Shown: piece after piece, positions 40,598 to 51,071 of the stretch | How the letters are laid out: each line of letters begins with the position of its first letter | How positions within the stretch are numbered: position 1 is the stretch's first letter | DNA from: an uncultured Lactobacillus sp. | GTDB lineage: Bacteria; Bacillota; Bacilli; Lactobacillales; Lactobacillaceae | Assembly (NCBI RefSeq): GCF_948948975.1 | Contig: NZ_CARBVX010000003.1 | Location: 1-64,000, forward strand | Direction: 5' to 3' | DNA length: 64,000 bases | Notes under the pieces: generated by a model | What the model saw: the letters and a program-made list of their open reading frames with translations, nothing else | The model's database searches: none | Told to the model about the DNA's origin: nothing | Program-made: the position numbers and the translations under genes

Positions 40598-41951
40598 TTA
40601 AGCTTTAGTAGCATCTGCCTGTTCTTTCTTAAGCAATTCGTTGTCATAGTGCTTAATAAATGGATACCAAATCAAGAAAGCAATTATGGCATTGACCAAG
40701 GCCAAAACGAAACCTTGCCAACTAGCAGTAGCCATCATACCACCAAGACCTACAGGAATTGGCCATGGTTATTGAACAATGATCTTAGGAACTAAATGAG
40801 TTGCAATTGCAGCGTAGGCAGTCATTGAACATACCATTGGAGCAGCTAAGAATGGAATAAACAATTTAATGTTATAAACGATTGGCAAACCAAATAGTAA
40901 AGGTTCGTTAATGTTAAATACAGCAGGAACAGCTTCAAGTTTACCAAGTTCTCGTAATTGCTTTGATCTAGCAGCAAATGCCATCCAAAGAGCCATACCA
41001 AGGGTAGCACCAGAACCACCCATAATTACAAAGGCATTTGAGAATTCACCAGCAAACACATAGTGAGCACCAGCAGCGTTAGCAGCCATATTTGATAAAA
41101 CAATTGCTTGGTAGAAACTTGAAATAATGGTTGCATCGTGAATACCAAACCACCATAAGAAGTGGATGAGGAAGAATATAATTAATACTCCCCACCAAGT
41201 ATTAGCAATGTTTGAAACAAATGAGAATGGGATAAAGAGTAATTGGAAAATATCTGTACCAAGTACAATTAAAATCACATCAATTACTGCAATAACGATT
41301 GCAATAACAAAACCAGGAATTAAAGCAGTAAATGAATTAGCAACACCAGATGGAACAGATGCAGGCATCTTAATACGCCAATTATGTTTAATACAGAAGC
41401 GATAAATTTGAACAGTTAACCAAGCAACGATCAAACCAGTAAAAATACCAGTCGCACCAATTCTTGTTAAACCTGATCCAGAGATACCATAACCTCCAGC
41501 AACAACATTATCTTTCTTTAAGATATTAACAAAAATAGTATTGCCGCCCTTCCAAACTAATTGTGGAACGGTAATGAATAGGCCCATTAAAGTTAAGAAA
41601 ACAGCGTTTAATGGATCAAGCAATAAGTTTTCTTCTTTGCGATAAATATCAGCATAGTTATAAGCGAATGACCCAGCAAAGTATATCGCAATAATACCCA
41701 TTGTGGCATTGTAAATAACAGTATAAATATTGTTAAAACGTCCAAATGTATTGTTATAAAAATCTACAAATCCTTTAGCAGTAATAACTTGTGTTAAAAC
41801 TGTTAGAACCAAAAACATAGATCCAATGATAGAAAAGGCAATAATGGAATAACCTGCCCCCCATAATTGCACGTACAAAACGTGAACCTGAGAACTTACC
41901 TAAAGCCTTCATCATTTTATCTTTAAACGATGGTTGCGCAGTGTCAGACAT
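40598..41951 (-). pseudogene. PTS lactose/cellobiose-type EIIC, disrupted by a frameshift and a stop
   Basis: Two lesions break an otherwise clean EIIC gene. (1) The true start MSDTAQPSFKDKMMKALG (ATG 41951, GAGGGGGAT site) runs into frame loss at six G (minus strand, about 41867-41872), where five G would give RAIMGAGYSIIAF. (2) A TAA at 40769-40771 follows HLVPKIIVQ; the same frame continues PWPIPVGLGGMMATASWQ to the natural end KKEQADATKA. The total of 1354 bases is one over a multiple of three. The central part keeps family blocks (WWFGIHDATIISS; AVFNINEPLLFGLP). Not a functional transporter unless the base calls are wrong. Confidence 0.9.
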
Positions 41952-41973
41952 AGTACATCCCCCTCAATTTGTC

Positions 41974-42471
41974 CTACTGTCTATTACTTTCAAATGTCTT
42001 AATTGCTCCTGCGTATTTGTCGCGACCATTTTGAATGTTGCTAATTCTTCTTAAGATTAAGATGGATCCTAATATTCCAATAATTAAAATTGTAAAGATC
42101 ACATTTGCGACATCAATTGTAGCCATAAAAGGAAATACAGTCTTTCCAAACGGTAAATAGCAACTGATAGCAAAGATTACATTTGCAACTAGCTGCAGTT
42201 GATAATACAGTTTTGTAAATTTCAAGTCAGTATTTCTGACATTCCACTTACTTACCTGCTCTACTGAAGCTATTAATAATAAAACAAATAATAATCCCGA
42301 AATTATCGAAGCAACAATATCGTGGTAGCAAATTGCAAAAACTAACCAAAAGAGATTAGTGAATAAGAACGCCGCAGAAAAATAACGAATCATTAAATAG
42401 CGGCTAAAATTTATAGATCTCACACTCATGTCATGTTTCTTTTGTTCTAAACTCTGATCTTTTTTAGTCAT
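41974..42471 (-). CDS. Four-helix membrane protein upstream of the PTS pseudogene
   Basis: 165 residues with about four membrane helices (YFSAAFLFTNLFWLVFAIC, IVASIISGLLFVLLLIA, YQLQLVANVIFAISCYL, VANVIFTILIIGILGSILI) and a charged N-terminus. Not recognised. It starts at 42471 after an AAAGGG site. It ends 22 bases before the EIIC start on the same strand, under a strong cre-covered promoter, so it was co-transcribed with that PTS component. Confidence 0.7.
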   Translation of the reverse strand: MTKKDQSLEQKKHDMSVRSINFSRYLMIRYFSAAFLFTNLFWLVFAICYHDIVASIISGLLFVLLLIASVEQVSKWNVRNTDLKFTKLYYQLQLVANVIFAISCYLPFGKTVFPFMATIDVANVIFTILIIGILGSILILRRISNIQNGRDKYAGAIKTFESNRQ

Positions 42472-42523
42472 TATTGTATCTGCCCTTTCAATATTGTTCC
42501 TGAACAATTCAGACAACACCTGT

Positions 42524-42552
42524 ATAATACTCCAAAATGAAACCGTTTGCAA
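42524..42552 (-). promoter_or_regulatory. Promoter with cre for the membrane protein-EIIC unit
   Basis: Minus strand: -35 TTGCAA (42547-42552), 17 bases, -10 TATTAT (42524-42529). cre TGAAACCGTTTGCA (plus strand 42538-42551, 13 of 14) covers the -35 and spacer. Confidence 0.75.
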
Positions 42553-42631
42553 TAATTATTACTGTTTTCTTATAAAAAATAAAATTCTATACTTTTAAGC
42601 TTTACAATCAAGTTTTTAATTTGTAGAATGA

Positions 42632-44119
<1,488 letters not shown>

Positions 44120-44122
44120 TTA

Positions 44123-44149
44123 TTAGCACCACTCTAATTAGAGTGCTAA
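44123..44149 (+). promoter_or_regulatory. CIRCE element (HrcA operator)
   Basis: TTAGCACCA-N9-GAGTGCTAA matches the CIRCE consensus TTAGCACTC-N9-GAGTGCTAA with two mismatches in the left arm. It lies about 70 bases upstream of hsp20. Confidence 0.85.
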
Positions 44150-44218
44150 ATATTTTACTTTCCCTACGGACCTACTACAATAGAGATTGTAGAGAGCGTA
44201 ATGGAAGGAAGTTTTATT

Positions 44219-44650
44219 ATGGCAAACGAAATAATGAAAAATCGTAACAACGATAATATGATGGATCAATTGAGTGATTGGTTTAGTTTTCCAAAAGACT
44301 TTTTTGACGACAGTTCCATCAAGAACATTATGCAATCTGATGTAGCAGAAACTGATAAGGACTATATTGTTAAAGTTGACATGCCAGGAATGGATAAGAA
44401 AGACATTAAAGTTTCATATAAAGATGGTGTTCTAAACGTTTCAGGTAGCCGGGATTCATTCGATAACTTAGACAATAACAATGGTAACGTTCTTCACCGT
44501 GAAAGAAGCGTTGGTCATATTCAAAGAAGTTATCGTATTCCTGATGTTGACTCTAAAGACATTTCTGCAAAAGACGTCAATGGCGTTTTAACCATTACCC
44601 TACCAAAACTAACCGAAGAAGATAAGGAAAATACAATTAATATTGAATAA
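44219..44650 (+). CDS. hsp20: Small heat shock protein Hsp20
   Basis: 144-residue ATP-independent holdase chaperone. The alpha-crystallin domain (about residues 40-140) has KVDMPGMDKKDIKVSYKDGVLNVSG in it and the closing motif NGVLTITLPK. The start at 44219 (MANEIMKN) has an AAGGAAG site; six codons were trimmed. The CIRCE upstream indicates HrcA repression. Confidence 0.95.
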   Translation: MANEIMKNRNNDNMMDQLSDWFSFPKDFFDDSSIKNIMQSDVAETDKDYIVKVDMPGMDKKDIKVSYKDGVLNVSGSRDSFDNLDNNNGNVLHRERSVGHIQRSYRIPDVDSKDISAKDVNGVLTITLPKLTEEDKENTINIE

Positions 44651-44663
44651 ATATTTAGATTAA

Positions 44664-44698
44664 GAAAAAGACATCCCGCATAAGCGAGATGTCTTTTA
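44664..44698. terminator. Bidirectional terminator between hsp20 and greA
   Basis: AAAAGACATC-CGC pairs with GCG-GATGTCTTTT; shared by the convergent genes. Confidence 0.8.
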
Positions 44699-45157
44699 AT
44701 CTACATCAATAATTTTAACATTGTAGTTTCCAGCTGGCGCTTCAACAGTTACTGTTGCACCAGCTTTTTGTTTCATTAAGGCTTGCCCTAAAGGCGAATC
44801 AAAGGAAATCTTTCCCTTAGCTAAATTTGCTTCCATTCTACCAACAATCCGATACTTTTCAGCTTCATCGTCACCATCAAAAAGTAAAGTAACATTTGAT
44901 CCTAAATCAATAGTTCCACTTTCATCTTTTTGAATAATTTCTGAATATCTTAATTGCTTATCTAAATAGCGTAAGCGACTTTGTAAATGCCCTAATTCCA
45001 TCTTAGCTGTAGTATATTCAGAATTTTCTGATAAGTCTCCCATACTACGAGCTTCTTGTAAGATTCTAATTCTCCGGGGCCGATCTTTCTTTAAACGAGC
45101 TATCTCGTCTTTAATTTCTTGATAGCCTTCGGGCGTCATTTTCTGATAATAAACCAT
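44696..45157 (-). CDS. greA: Transcription elongation factor GreA
   Basis: Rescues backtracked RNA polymerase by stimulating transcript cleavage. 153 residues: N-terminal coiled coil (YQEIKDEIARLKKDRPRRI) with the acidic tip GDLSENSEY, and a C-terminal FKBP-like domain (DLGSNVTLLF; ISFDSPLGQALMKQ). The start overlaps the stop of the upstream lipoprotein gene by one base, so it is translationally coupled. Confidence 0.95.
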   Translation of the reverse strand: MVYYQKMTPEGYQEIKDEIARLKKDRPRRIRILQEARSMGDLSENSEYTTAKMELGHLQSRLRYLDKQLRYSEIIQKDESGTIDLGSNVTLLFDGDDEAEKYRIVGRMEANLAKGKISFDSPLGQALMKQKAGATVTVEAPAGNYNVKIIDVD

Positions 45158-45783
45158 TATTTAACCTTAACATCGTTTCCAGTAATAACATCTTGCTTGT
45201 AAAGCTCACCATTCTTTACAGAATAATGACCAACAATTGTTCCAGTTGACTTCTCAGCTAAAGAATATTGTCCATTACCACCATCAATTAACGTAAAATT
45301 ATCTGGTCCATAGCTACTTGAATATCCATTTTCTTTAATAGTATTAGAAACCATCTTGTTAAACATGGTATCTGAAGAGTTATTAGCTGATGCAGTACTT
45401 TGACCACTATTATTTTGAGTATTAGATGCTGAAGAATTTGATGATCCTTTTGAATTATTTGATTTTTCTGATTCATTTGAATTAGAAGACGTAGTCGAGT
45501 TAGCTGATCCATTCTGGCTAGCTTTCTCACTAGTACTACTCTTGGAACTTTCACTGCTCTTATCAGTCTTTTTATCTGAGTTAGTAGTTTCTGAATTATC
45601 AGTATCTATATCAGTTTTATCTTTCTTAGTTGTACGTTTTTTAGCTTTGTGGCTCTTTTTATGGCTCGTATTAGTGCTTTTAGCTTCATTATTAGTGTTA
45701 GACTGGCTTGCGTTATTACTACAACCTACAGCTAAAAGCATTGTCATTAGGGTAATTCCTGATACAAAAATATTCTTTTTCAT
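45157..45783 (-). CDS. Ser/Asn/Lys-rich lipoprotein
   Basis: 208 residues. Signal peptide with lipobox LLAVGC (Cys near residue 21), then a low-complexity linker of about 115 residues rich in Ser, Asn, Thr and Lys, and a C-terminal compact domain of about 70 residues (MVSNTIKENGYSSSYGP; YSLAEKSTGTIVGHYSVKNG). The linker probably spans the cell wall. Function unknown. The start at 45783 has CGGAGGAAAG; nine codons were trimmed. Co-transcribed with greA. Confidence 0.8.
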   Translation of the reverse strand: MKKNIFVSGITLMTMLLAVGCSNNASQSNTNNEAKSTNTSHKKSHKAKKRTTKKDKTDIDTDNSETTNSDKKTDKSSESSKSSTSEKASQNGSANSTTSSNSNESEKSNNSKGSSNSSASNTQNNSGQSTASANNSSDTMFNKMVSNTIKENGYSSSYGPDNFTLIDGGNGQYSLAEKSTGTIVGHYSVKNGELYKQDVITGNDVKVK

Positions 45784-45945
45784 AGTTCTTTCCTCCGATA
45801 TTGTTATCAATATTATACTTCAGAATCATCCCTTAAATACTCATGAAAGTCACTTTCATTCAATAAAATTAGTGTATTAACTTGTGATTTGCTGTATAGT
45901 AAATATAATGAAAAACATGATAAAAAAATTAAAGGAGTGTAATCT

Positions 45946-47256
45946 ATGTCTCACGAATTAACCCTACAAGAAATTGATCAATTCCGTAGTGACTTTGATA
46001 ATTCACGTAATCAAGTAGTTTCTCGCGCAGCAATGCGATCTGGTGTGTTAGAAGCTTCATTTAATCCAGCAGTTACTAACCGTCTAAACGATGTATTCTC
46101 TGTCGAAGTAGAAACTGATAATGTTACCAACCAAATGCAATCAGGTCGTTGCTGGTTATTTGCGACCTTAAATACTTTACGGCATGATTTTGGTAAAAAA
46201 TATAAGGCTAAAAACTTTACCTTATCTCAAGCATATAACTTCTTCTGGGATAAGATTGAACGTGCTAATATTTTCTATGATGCAATTATTGATTCTGCAG
46301 ATAAGCCATTAGATGATCGTACAGTTAAAGCATATATGAATTTTGCTGGTGCAGATGGTGGTCAATGGGCAATGGCTGCTTCCTTAGTAAAGAAATATGG
46401 TGTTGTCCCAACCAATGCAATGCCTGAAAGTTTCAATACTAACCACACTGCTGGTTTAGCAGATGCACTCGCTCGTAAAGAAAGAAAAGATGCTTTAGTT
46501 TTACGCAAATTAGTTCAAGAAGGTAAAACTGAAGAAGTCGAAAAGAAACGCAAAGAATTTCTAAGCGAAATCTACCGTATGACTGCAATTGCTGTCGGCG
46601 AACCTCCTAAGACTTTTGACTTAGAGTACCGCGATGATGAGAAAAAACTTCACTTGGATAAAAATTTAACTCCAGTTGAATTTTTCAATAAGTACTGGGA
46701 TATTAATTTCAATGATTATGTTTGCTTAACTAATGCTCCAGATCATGAATATGGTAAACTTTACTCTCTTCCATTTGAAGACAATGTCAATGGTGGTATC
46801 CCTATTACTTTCTTAAATGTTCCAATCGAATACTTAAAAGACGCTGCTATTAAGCAATTAAAAGATGGTGAAAGTGTTTGGTTTGGTAATGATGTCTTGA
46901 AAGAAATGGATCGTAAGACTGGTTACCTAGATACTGAATTATACAAGACGGATGAATTATTTGATGTTGATACTTATATGACTAAGGCAGAAAGATTGGC
47001 TACTGGTGAAGGTGAAGTTAGCCACGCTATGACTTTAGTTGGTGTTGACTTAGATAAGGGTGAAATCCGCAAGTGGAAAGTTGAAAATTCATGGAGTGAA
47101 AAATCCGGTCGTAAGGGTTACTTCACAATGAGCGATAAGTGGTTCGATGAATTTGTTTATGAAGTAGTTGTTAGAAAAGAATTCTTAACTGACGATCAAA
47201 AGAAACTTGCTGAAAGCAAGCCAACTCCACTTCCTGCTTGGGATTCACTAGCTTAG
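45946..47256 (+). CDS. C1-family peptidase (PepE/PepG-type, bleomycin hydrolase fold)
   Basis: Cytoplasmic cysteine peptidase of 436 residues, of the PepC/PepE/PepG group that hydrolyses peptides in lactobacilli. Catalytic Cys in NQMQSGRCWLFATLN, His in GEVSHAMTLVGVD and Asn in KVENSWSE. The C-terminal tail ends AWDSLA, as in PepE/PepG endopeptidases of lactobacilli. AAAGGAGTG precedes the ATG. A paralogue lies convergent at 47991-49304. Confidence 0.92.
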   Translation: MSHELTLQEIDQFRSDFDNSRNQVVSRAAMRSGVLEASFNPAVTNRLNDVFSVEVETDNVTNQMQSGRCWLFATLNTLRHDFGKKYKAKNFTLSQAYNFFWDKIERANIFYDAIIDSADKPLDDRTVKAYMNFAGADGGQWAMAASLVKKYGVVPTNAMPESFNTNHTAGLADALARKERKDALVLRKLVQEGKTEEVEKKRKEFLSEIYRMTAIAVGEPPKTFDLEYRDDEKKLHLDKNLTPVEFFNKYWDINFNDYVCLTNAPDHEYGKLYSLPFEDNVNGGIPITFLNVPIEYLKDAAIKQLKDGESVWFGNDVLKEMDRKTGYLDTELYKTDELFDVDTYMTKAERLATGEGEVSHAMTLVGVDLDKGEIRKWKVENSWSEKSGRKGYFTMSDKWFDEFVYEVVVRKEFLTDDQKKLAESKPTPLPAWDSLA

Positions 47257-47275
47257 TAAAAATAAAATATATATC

Positions 47276-47314
47276 AAAAAGAGATTTGTATCAATACAGG
47301 TACAAATCTCTTTT
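47276..47314. terminator. Bidirectional terminator
   Basis: AAAAAGAGATTTGTA pairs with TACAAATCTCTTTTT. Confidence 0.85.
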
Positions 47315-47321
47315 TCTTCAA

Positions 47322-47975
47322 CTACACATTCCATTCATCCATAAATTCTTGAACAAACGCACGCATATATTCAGTTCTCCGATGTGCTTCTTTTTTAGCA
47401 GCAGGCGTATTCATTAGGTCTTCTAAATCAAATAACTTTTCATAAAAATGATTAATTGTGGTTTCTACATGGTTGCGATATTGATCATGACTTATTAGCT
47501 TCTCAGGCTTAATTTTAGGATCATAAATCTTATTTCCATGCTTACCACCATAAGTAAACGCTCTAGCAATTCCAATTGCACCTAAGCTTTCAATCCGATC
47601 AGCATCTTGCACATATTGTCCACTCCAAGGAAGTTGATAGTGGTGCTCAATATTAGCTGAAAAAGACATGTGTTGAATAGTAAACAAAATATCTTCTACT
47701 TCTAAAGAAGAAAAGCCAACATTAGGCAATAATGCCTTGATTTCTTTTATAACTTCATCAGGATTGTCACGAATCTTTTCATCGATCGTATCATGTAAAT
47801 AACTTCCTGTCTGAATAATAGCTACTATTCTGCTGTCTTTATGTGCATCCGGATAATCACTTAGATACATCTTTGTAGCTAAATTTGCCACTCTTTGTCC
47901 ATGGTAGTAATCATGTCCTGTTTTTTCACCTTTTAGGTGATCTTTAGTAAATTGCTTAACTAATTCAATGTTCAT
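47322..47975 (-). CDS. HD domain phosphohydrolase (YpgQ/YedJ-like)
   Basis: 217 residues with the HD-domain metal motifs: GHDYYHGQRVANLA (first His), SYLHDTIDEK (HD pair) and QDADRIESLGAIGIAR (distal Asp). Family members hydrolyse nucleotides or pyrophosphate; substrate unknown here. It starts 16 bases after the stop of the C1 peptidase gene on the same strand, so they form one unit. Confidence 0.85.
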   Translation of the reverse strand: MNIELVKQFTKDHLKGEKTGHDYYHGQRVANLATKMYLSDYPDAHKDSRIVAIIQTGSYLHDTIDEKIRDNPDEVIKEIKALLPNVGFSSLEVEDILFTIQHMSFSANIEHHYQLPWSGQYVQDADRIESLGAIGIARAFTYGGKHGNKIYDPKIKPEKLISHDQYRNHVETTINHFYEKLFDLEDLMNTPAAKKEAHRRTEYMRAFVQEFMDEWNV

Positions 47976-47990
47976 TGTCGATCCCCTAGA

Positions 47991-49304
47991 CTAAGCCATT
48001 GAATCCCAGCAAGGAACAGGAGTTGCTTCGCCCTCAGCGATTTTCACTAGTTTCTCTGGTATGTATTGCTTCTTAACTACAACTTTAAATATGTATTCAT
48101 CAAACCATTTATCATCCATGACAAAATAGCCTTTATCACCCACTTTTGTTCCCCATGAGTTTTCCACTTTCCATTGACGAGGTTTTCCATCAACTACATC
48201 TACACCCACAAAGGTCATTGCATGAGTTGAGCCACTAGCACCAGTCTGAAGACGTTCTTTTTTATTTAACTTAGTCTCAATACCAAAAATCGTATCAGTT
48301 TCATATAAATCAGCAGCTAAAATTCCTTTTTGACGATCACTTTGCTTGCCTACATCACAACCAAACCAGATTGTTTCTCCATCTTTTAGCTGCTTAATTG
48401 CGGCTTCCTTAAGATTTTCAATCTTTGTATTCAAAAATCTAACTGGGCTACCGCCTTCAACATTATCTTCAAATGGAAAAGCGTAAAGCTTATCATACTC
48501 ATGATCTGGAGCGTTAAAGAGTACCACATAATCATCTAAGTCATCTTCAAAATAATTGTGGAAAAAGTCTAATGGAGTAATATTTTGGTCTAACTTGTAA
48601 TTTCCATTATCATCTTTAAATTCTAGATCAAACTTTTGCACAGGCTGTCCAAAGGCAATTACAGCCATACGGTAAACTTCACTTAAATATTCTTGACGCT
48701 TTTGTTCAATTTCATCATTTTTACCGGCTTGGGCAAGTTTACGTAAAACTAATCCATCTTCACGTAATTTCATATTCAATGCTTGATTAAAAGCAGCTGT
48801 ATTATTAGCCGTAAAACTTTCATCTTGTGCATAAGTTGGTACCAAGCCATATTTTCTAATTAATGAGATAGCCATGTGCCATTGTCCACCGTCGGTATCA
48901 GGGGCTTGTAAGTAAAAATGCACAGTACGATCATCCACAGGTTTATCCGCAGTTTCTAGAATATGATTAAAGAAAATATTCGCTCTTTCAATTCGATCCC
49001 AGAAGAAAAGGTAGCTTTGTGAAAAAGTAAAGTTCTTTGCATGATATTGCTTGGCAAACTTATGACGTAAAACATTCAAAGCCGCAAACAACCAACAACG
49101 ACCTGATTGCTTTTGATCTGTCACATTATCAGTTGGAATTTCAATTGAGAAAGTTCGATTTAAATCACGGATACCTTCACCATTGAAACTTGCTTTCTGC
49201 ACACCGTTATTCACAACAGCTAACTCAGCAATTTTATTTTGCTTATTTTGTTGATAATCTTGTTGAAATTTTGCAATTTCATCTAGCGTAAGTTCATGAG
49301 CCAT
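47991..49304 (-). CDS. C1-family peptidase (PepE/PepG/PepW group), paralogue
   Basis: 437-residue paralogue of the 45946 gene. Catalytic Cys in DQKQSGRCWLFAALN, His in GSTHAMTFVGVD and Asn in KVENSWGT. The tail PVPCWDSMA differs from AWDSLA. Divergence across the whole length suggests an old duplication with different specificity. GAAAGAAG precedes the ATG. It heads a unit with the HD hydrolase. Confidence 0.9.
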   Translation of the reverse strand: MAHELTLDEIAKFQQDYQQNKQNKIAELAVVNNGVQKASFNGEGIRDLNRTFSIEIPTDNVTDQKQSGRCWLFAALNVLRHKFAKQYHAKNFTFSQSYLFFWDRIERANIFFNHILETADKPVDDRTVHFYLQAPDTDGGQWHMAISLIRKYGLVPTYAQDESFTANNTAAFNQALNMKLREDGLVLRKLAQAGKNDEIEQKRQEYLSEVYRMAVIAFGQPVQKFDLEFKDDNGNYKLDQNITPLDFFHNYFEDDLDDYVVLFNAPDHEYDKLYAFPFEDNVEGGSPVRFLNTKIENLKEAAIKQLKDGETIWFGCDVGKQSDRQKGILAADLYETDTIFGIETKLNKKERLQTGASGSTHAMTFVGVDVVDGKPRQWKVENSWGTKVGDKGYFVMDDKWFDEYIFKVVVKKQYIPEKLVKIAEGEATPVPCWDSMA

Positions 49305-49348
49305 ATTAATTCTTCTTTCATAAATTATTTATACTATTTATAACAATT

Positions 49349-49381
49349 ATAAAAAGGGATCGTCTTTTTGACCATCCCTAG
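49349..49381 (-). terminator. Terminator after tRNA-Thr
   Basis: On minus, AGGGAT-GTC pairs with GAC-ATCCCT, followed by TTTTTAT. Confidence 0.7.
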
Positions 49382-49409
49382 AATTTTTTTGTTACTAAAT
49401 TATTCACTA

Positions 49410-49482
49410 AGCCGTTTCCCAGATTTGAACTGGGGACCTCCTCCTTACCACGGCGGTGCTCTACCTCCTGAGCTAAAACGGC
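49410..49482 (-). tRNA. tRNA-Thr (anticodon GGT)
   Basis: Cloverleaf on minus: acceptor GCCGTTT/AAACGGC, D-stem GCTC/GAGC, anticodon loop GTGGTAA (anticodon GGT, reads ACC), T-stem CCCAG/CTGGG. The anticodon stem CCGCC/GGAGG has a G29-A41 mismatch and position 32 is G. No encoded CCA. A TATAAT lies about 15 bases upstream. Confidence 0.9.
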
Positions 49483-49503
49483 AGATATCAATTTAATTAT
49501 AGC

Positions 49504-49548
49504 AAAAAGGACCAGGAACGTTTTTACATTCCTAGTCCTTAATTTTTA
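49504..49548 (-). terminator. Terminator of tyrS
   Basis: AAGGAC-AGGAA pairs with TTCCT-GTCCTT with T-rich flanks. Confidence 0.8.
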
Positions 49549-49552
49549 TTTA

Positions 49553-50815
49553 TTACTTAATTTTAACTAAAGTATACTTTCTCTTACCCTTACGGATAAT
49601 TACATATTTTCCATCAAAATCACTGTCTGGTTCGATAATAAAATCAATATCATCTTGACGTTCGCCGTTTACGTAAATCGCACCATTCTTAACGTCTTCA
49701 CGTGCTTGACGCTTAGAAGGTTCAATCTTAGTTTCAACCAAAAATTCTACAATATTCTTAGCCTCATGAGTTGCTTCAGCACTTGGAGCATTCTTCAATG
49801 CTTGTTCAATTTGAGGAACTGATAGACTCTTAACATTACCTGAGAATAATGCTTCAGTAATCATTTGAGCTTCTTTCAATCCTTCTTCACCATGAACAAA
49901 CTTGGTAACTTCTTCTGCTAATCTCTTTTGAGCAGCACGTTTCCAAGGTTCTTTTTCAGTCTTTTCAGCCAAATCTTCAATTTCTTCACGACTAAGGAAA
50001 GTAAAGTACTTGAGGTACTTGACTACATCGCGGTCATCTTGATTAATCCAGAATTGGTAGAATTCGTAAGGACTAGTCTTTTCAGGATCAAGCCACACAG
50101 CTCCACCAGCAGACTTACCAAACTTGGTACCATCAGCCTTAAGCATTAAGGGAATAGTCAAACCAAATGCTGGACGATCTGAACCTTCAAGCTTGTGAAT
50201 CAAGTCAATTCCGGCAGTAATGTTACCCCATTGGTCACTACCACCAATTTGCATTTGAACGCCATTATCTTTATTCAAGTGATAAAAATCAATAGCTTGC
50301 AAAATTTGGTAAGAAAATTCAGTAAATGAAATTCCGTTTTCGAGACGACTAGCAACAACATCCTTATTAATCATGTTGTTAACTTGGAAGAACTTACCGT
50401 AGTCACGCAAAAAATCAAGCAAATTCATCTTACCAAGCCATTCCGCATTGTTACGAATTTCAAAGTTTTCAGTTCCAAATAACTTCTTCATTTGAGCAGT
50501 TAACTTTTCTTCGTTGTGCTTAACTTGCTCAGCTGTTTGAAGAGTACGTTCAGTCTTTCGACCGGAGGGGTCTCCAATTGCACCAGTTCCGCCACCAATT
50601 AAAATTACCGGGTGATAACCTGCCATTTGGAATCTCTTCAAAATCATGAATGGAATAAGGTGACCAATGTGAAGCGAATCTCCAGTTGGGTCAGTTCCAC
50701 AGTAAAGAGCCAAATCATCATGTTCTGCTAAGTACTTACGTAAACCTTCTTCATCGGTTTCTTGATTAATAGCTCCACGCCATTTTAAATCTTCTAAAAT
50801 ATCAAATTTTGCCAT
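49553..50815 (-). CDS. tyrS: Tyrosyl-tRNA synthetase
   Basis: Charges tRNA-Tyr, 420 residues. Class I motifs: YCGTDPTGDSLHIGHLIPF and KFGKSAGGAVW (KMSKS equivalent). The C-terminal S4-like RNA-binding domain (KRQAREDVKNGAIYVNG) is present. The start at 50815 follows TTAGGAG; six codons were trimmed. Controlled by the T-box leader directly upstream. Confidence 0.98.
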   Translation of the reverse strand: MAKFDILEDLKWRGAINQETDEEGLRKYLAEHDDLALYCGTDPTGDSLHIGHLIPFMILKRFQMAGYHPVILIGGGTGAIGDPSGRKTERTLQTAEQVKHNEEKLTAQMKKLFGTENFEIRNNAEWLGKMNLLDFLRDYGKFFQVNNMINKDVVASRLENGISFTEFSYQILQAIDFYHLNKDNGVQMQIGGSDQWGNITAGIDLIHKLEGSDRPAFGLTIPLMLKADGTKFGKSAGGAVWLDPEKTSPYEFYQFWINQDDRDVVKYLKYFTFLSREEIEDLAEKTEKEPWKRAAQKRLAEEVTKFVHGEEGLKEAQMITEALFSGNVKSLSVPQIEQALKNAPSAEATHEAKNIVEFLVETKIEPSKRQAREDVKNGAIYVNGERQDDIDFIIEPDSDFDGKYVIIRKGKRKYTLVKIK

Positions 50816-50831
50816 AAAATTTTCTCCTAAC

Positions 50832-51067
50832 AAAAACGTCCCTAGACTTCTTTCGAAATCTAGGGACGACTAAATTACTTTATTAGCCGTGGTACCACCC
50901 ACGTTTACGCTTAATGCGCCTTAAAATAGTTGATACGGAAACTACCCCACCATGTACTTCGCTCACTTAACCTGCCTAACTCACACCAACCGCTAGTTCT
51001 CTGAACACTGAATTAAGTTGCTACTATTATTACCTATGATCATAAGGGAGAATAGCCATTAAGTCAA
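50832..51067 (-). promoter_or_regulatory. Tyr T-box leader of tyrS with promoter and terminator
   Basis: Minus strand. Promoter TTGACT (51062-51067), 17 bases, TATGAT (51039-51044). Stem I carries AGAGAACTAGCGGTTGGTG and the specifier region GCGAAGTACATGG, with TAC as the Tyr codon. The T-box sequence GTGGGTGGTACCACGG is near 50888. The terminator GTCCCTAGA/TCTAGGGAC (50838-50867) ends in TTTTT. Uncharged tRNA-Tyr should favour read-through. Confidence 0.95.
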
Positions 51068-51071
51068 CTGC

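Noticed and set aside
45542..45880. 112-residue Leu/Val-rich plus-strand frame that looks like membrane helices
   Set aside because: It is the complement of the Ser/Lys/Asn-rich lipoprotein linker; no ribosome site.
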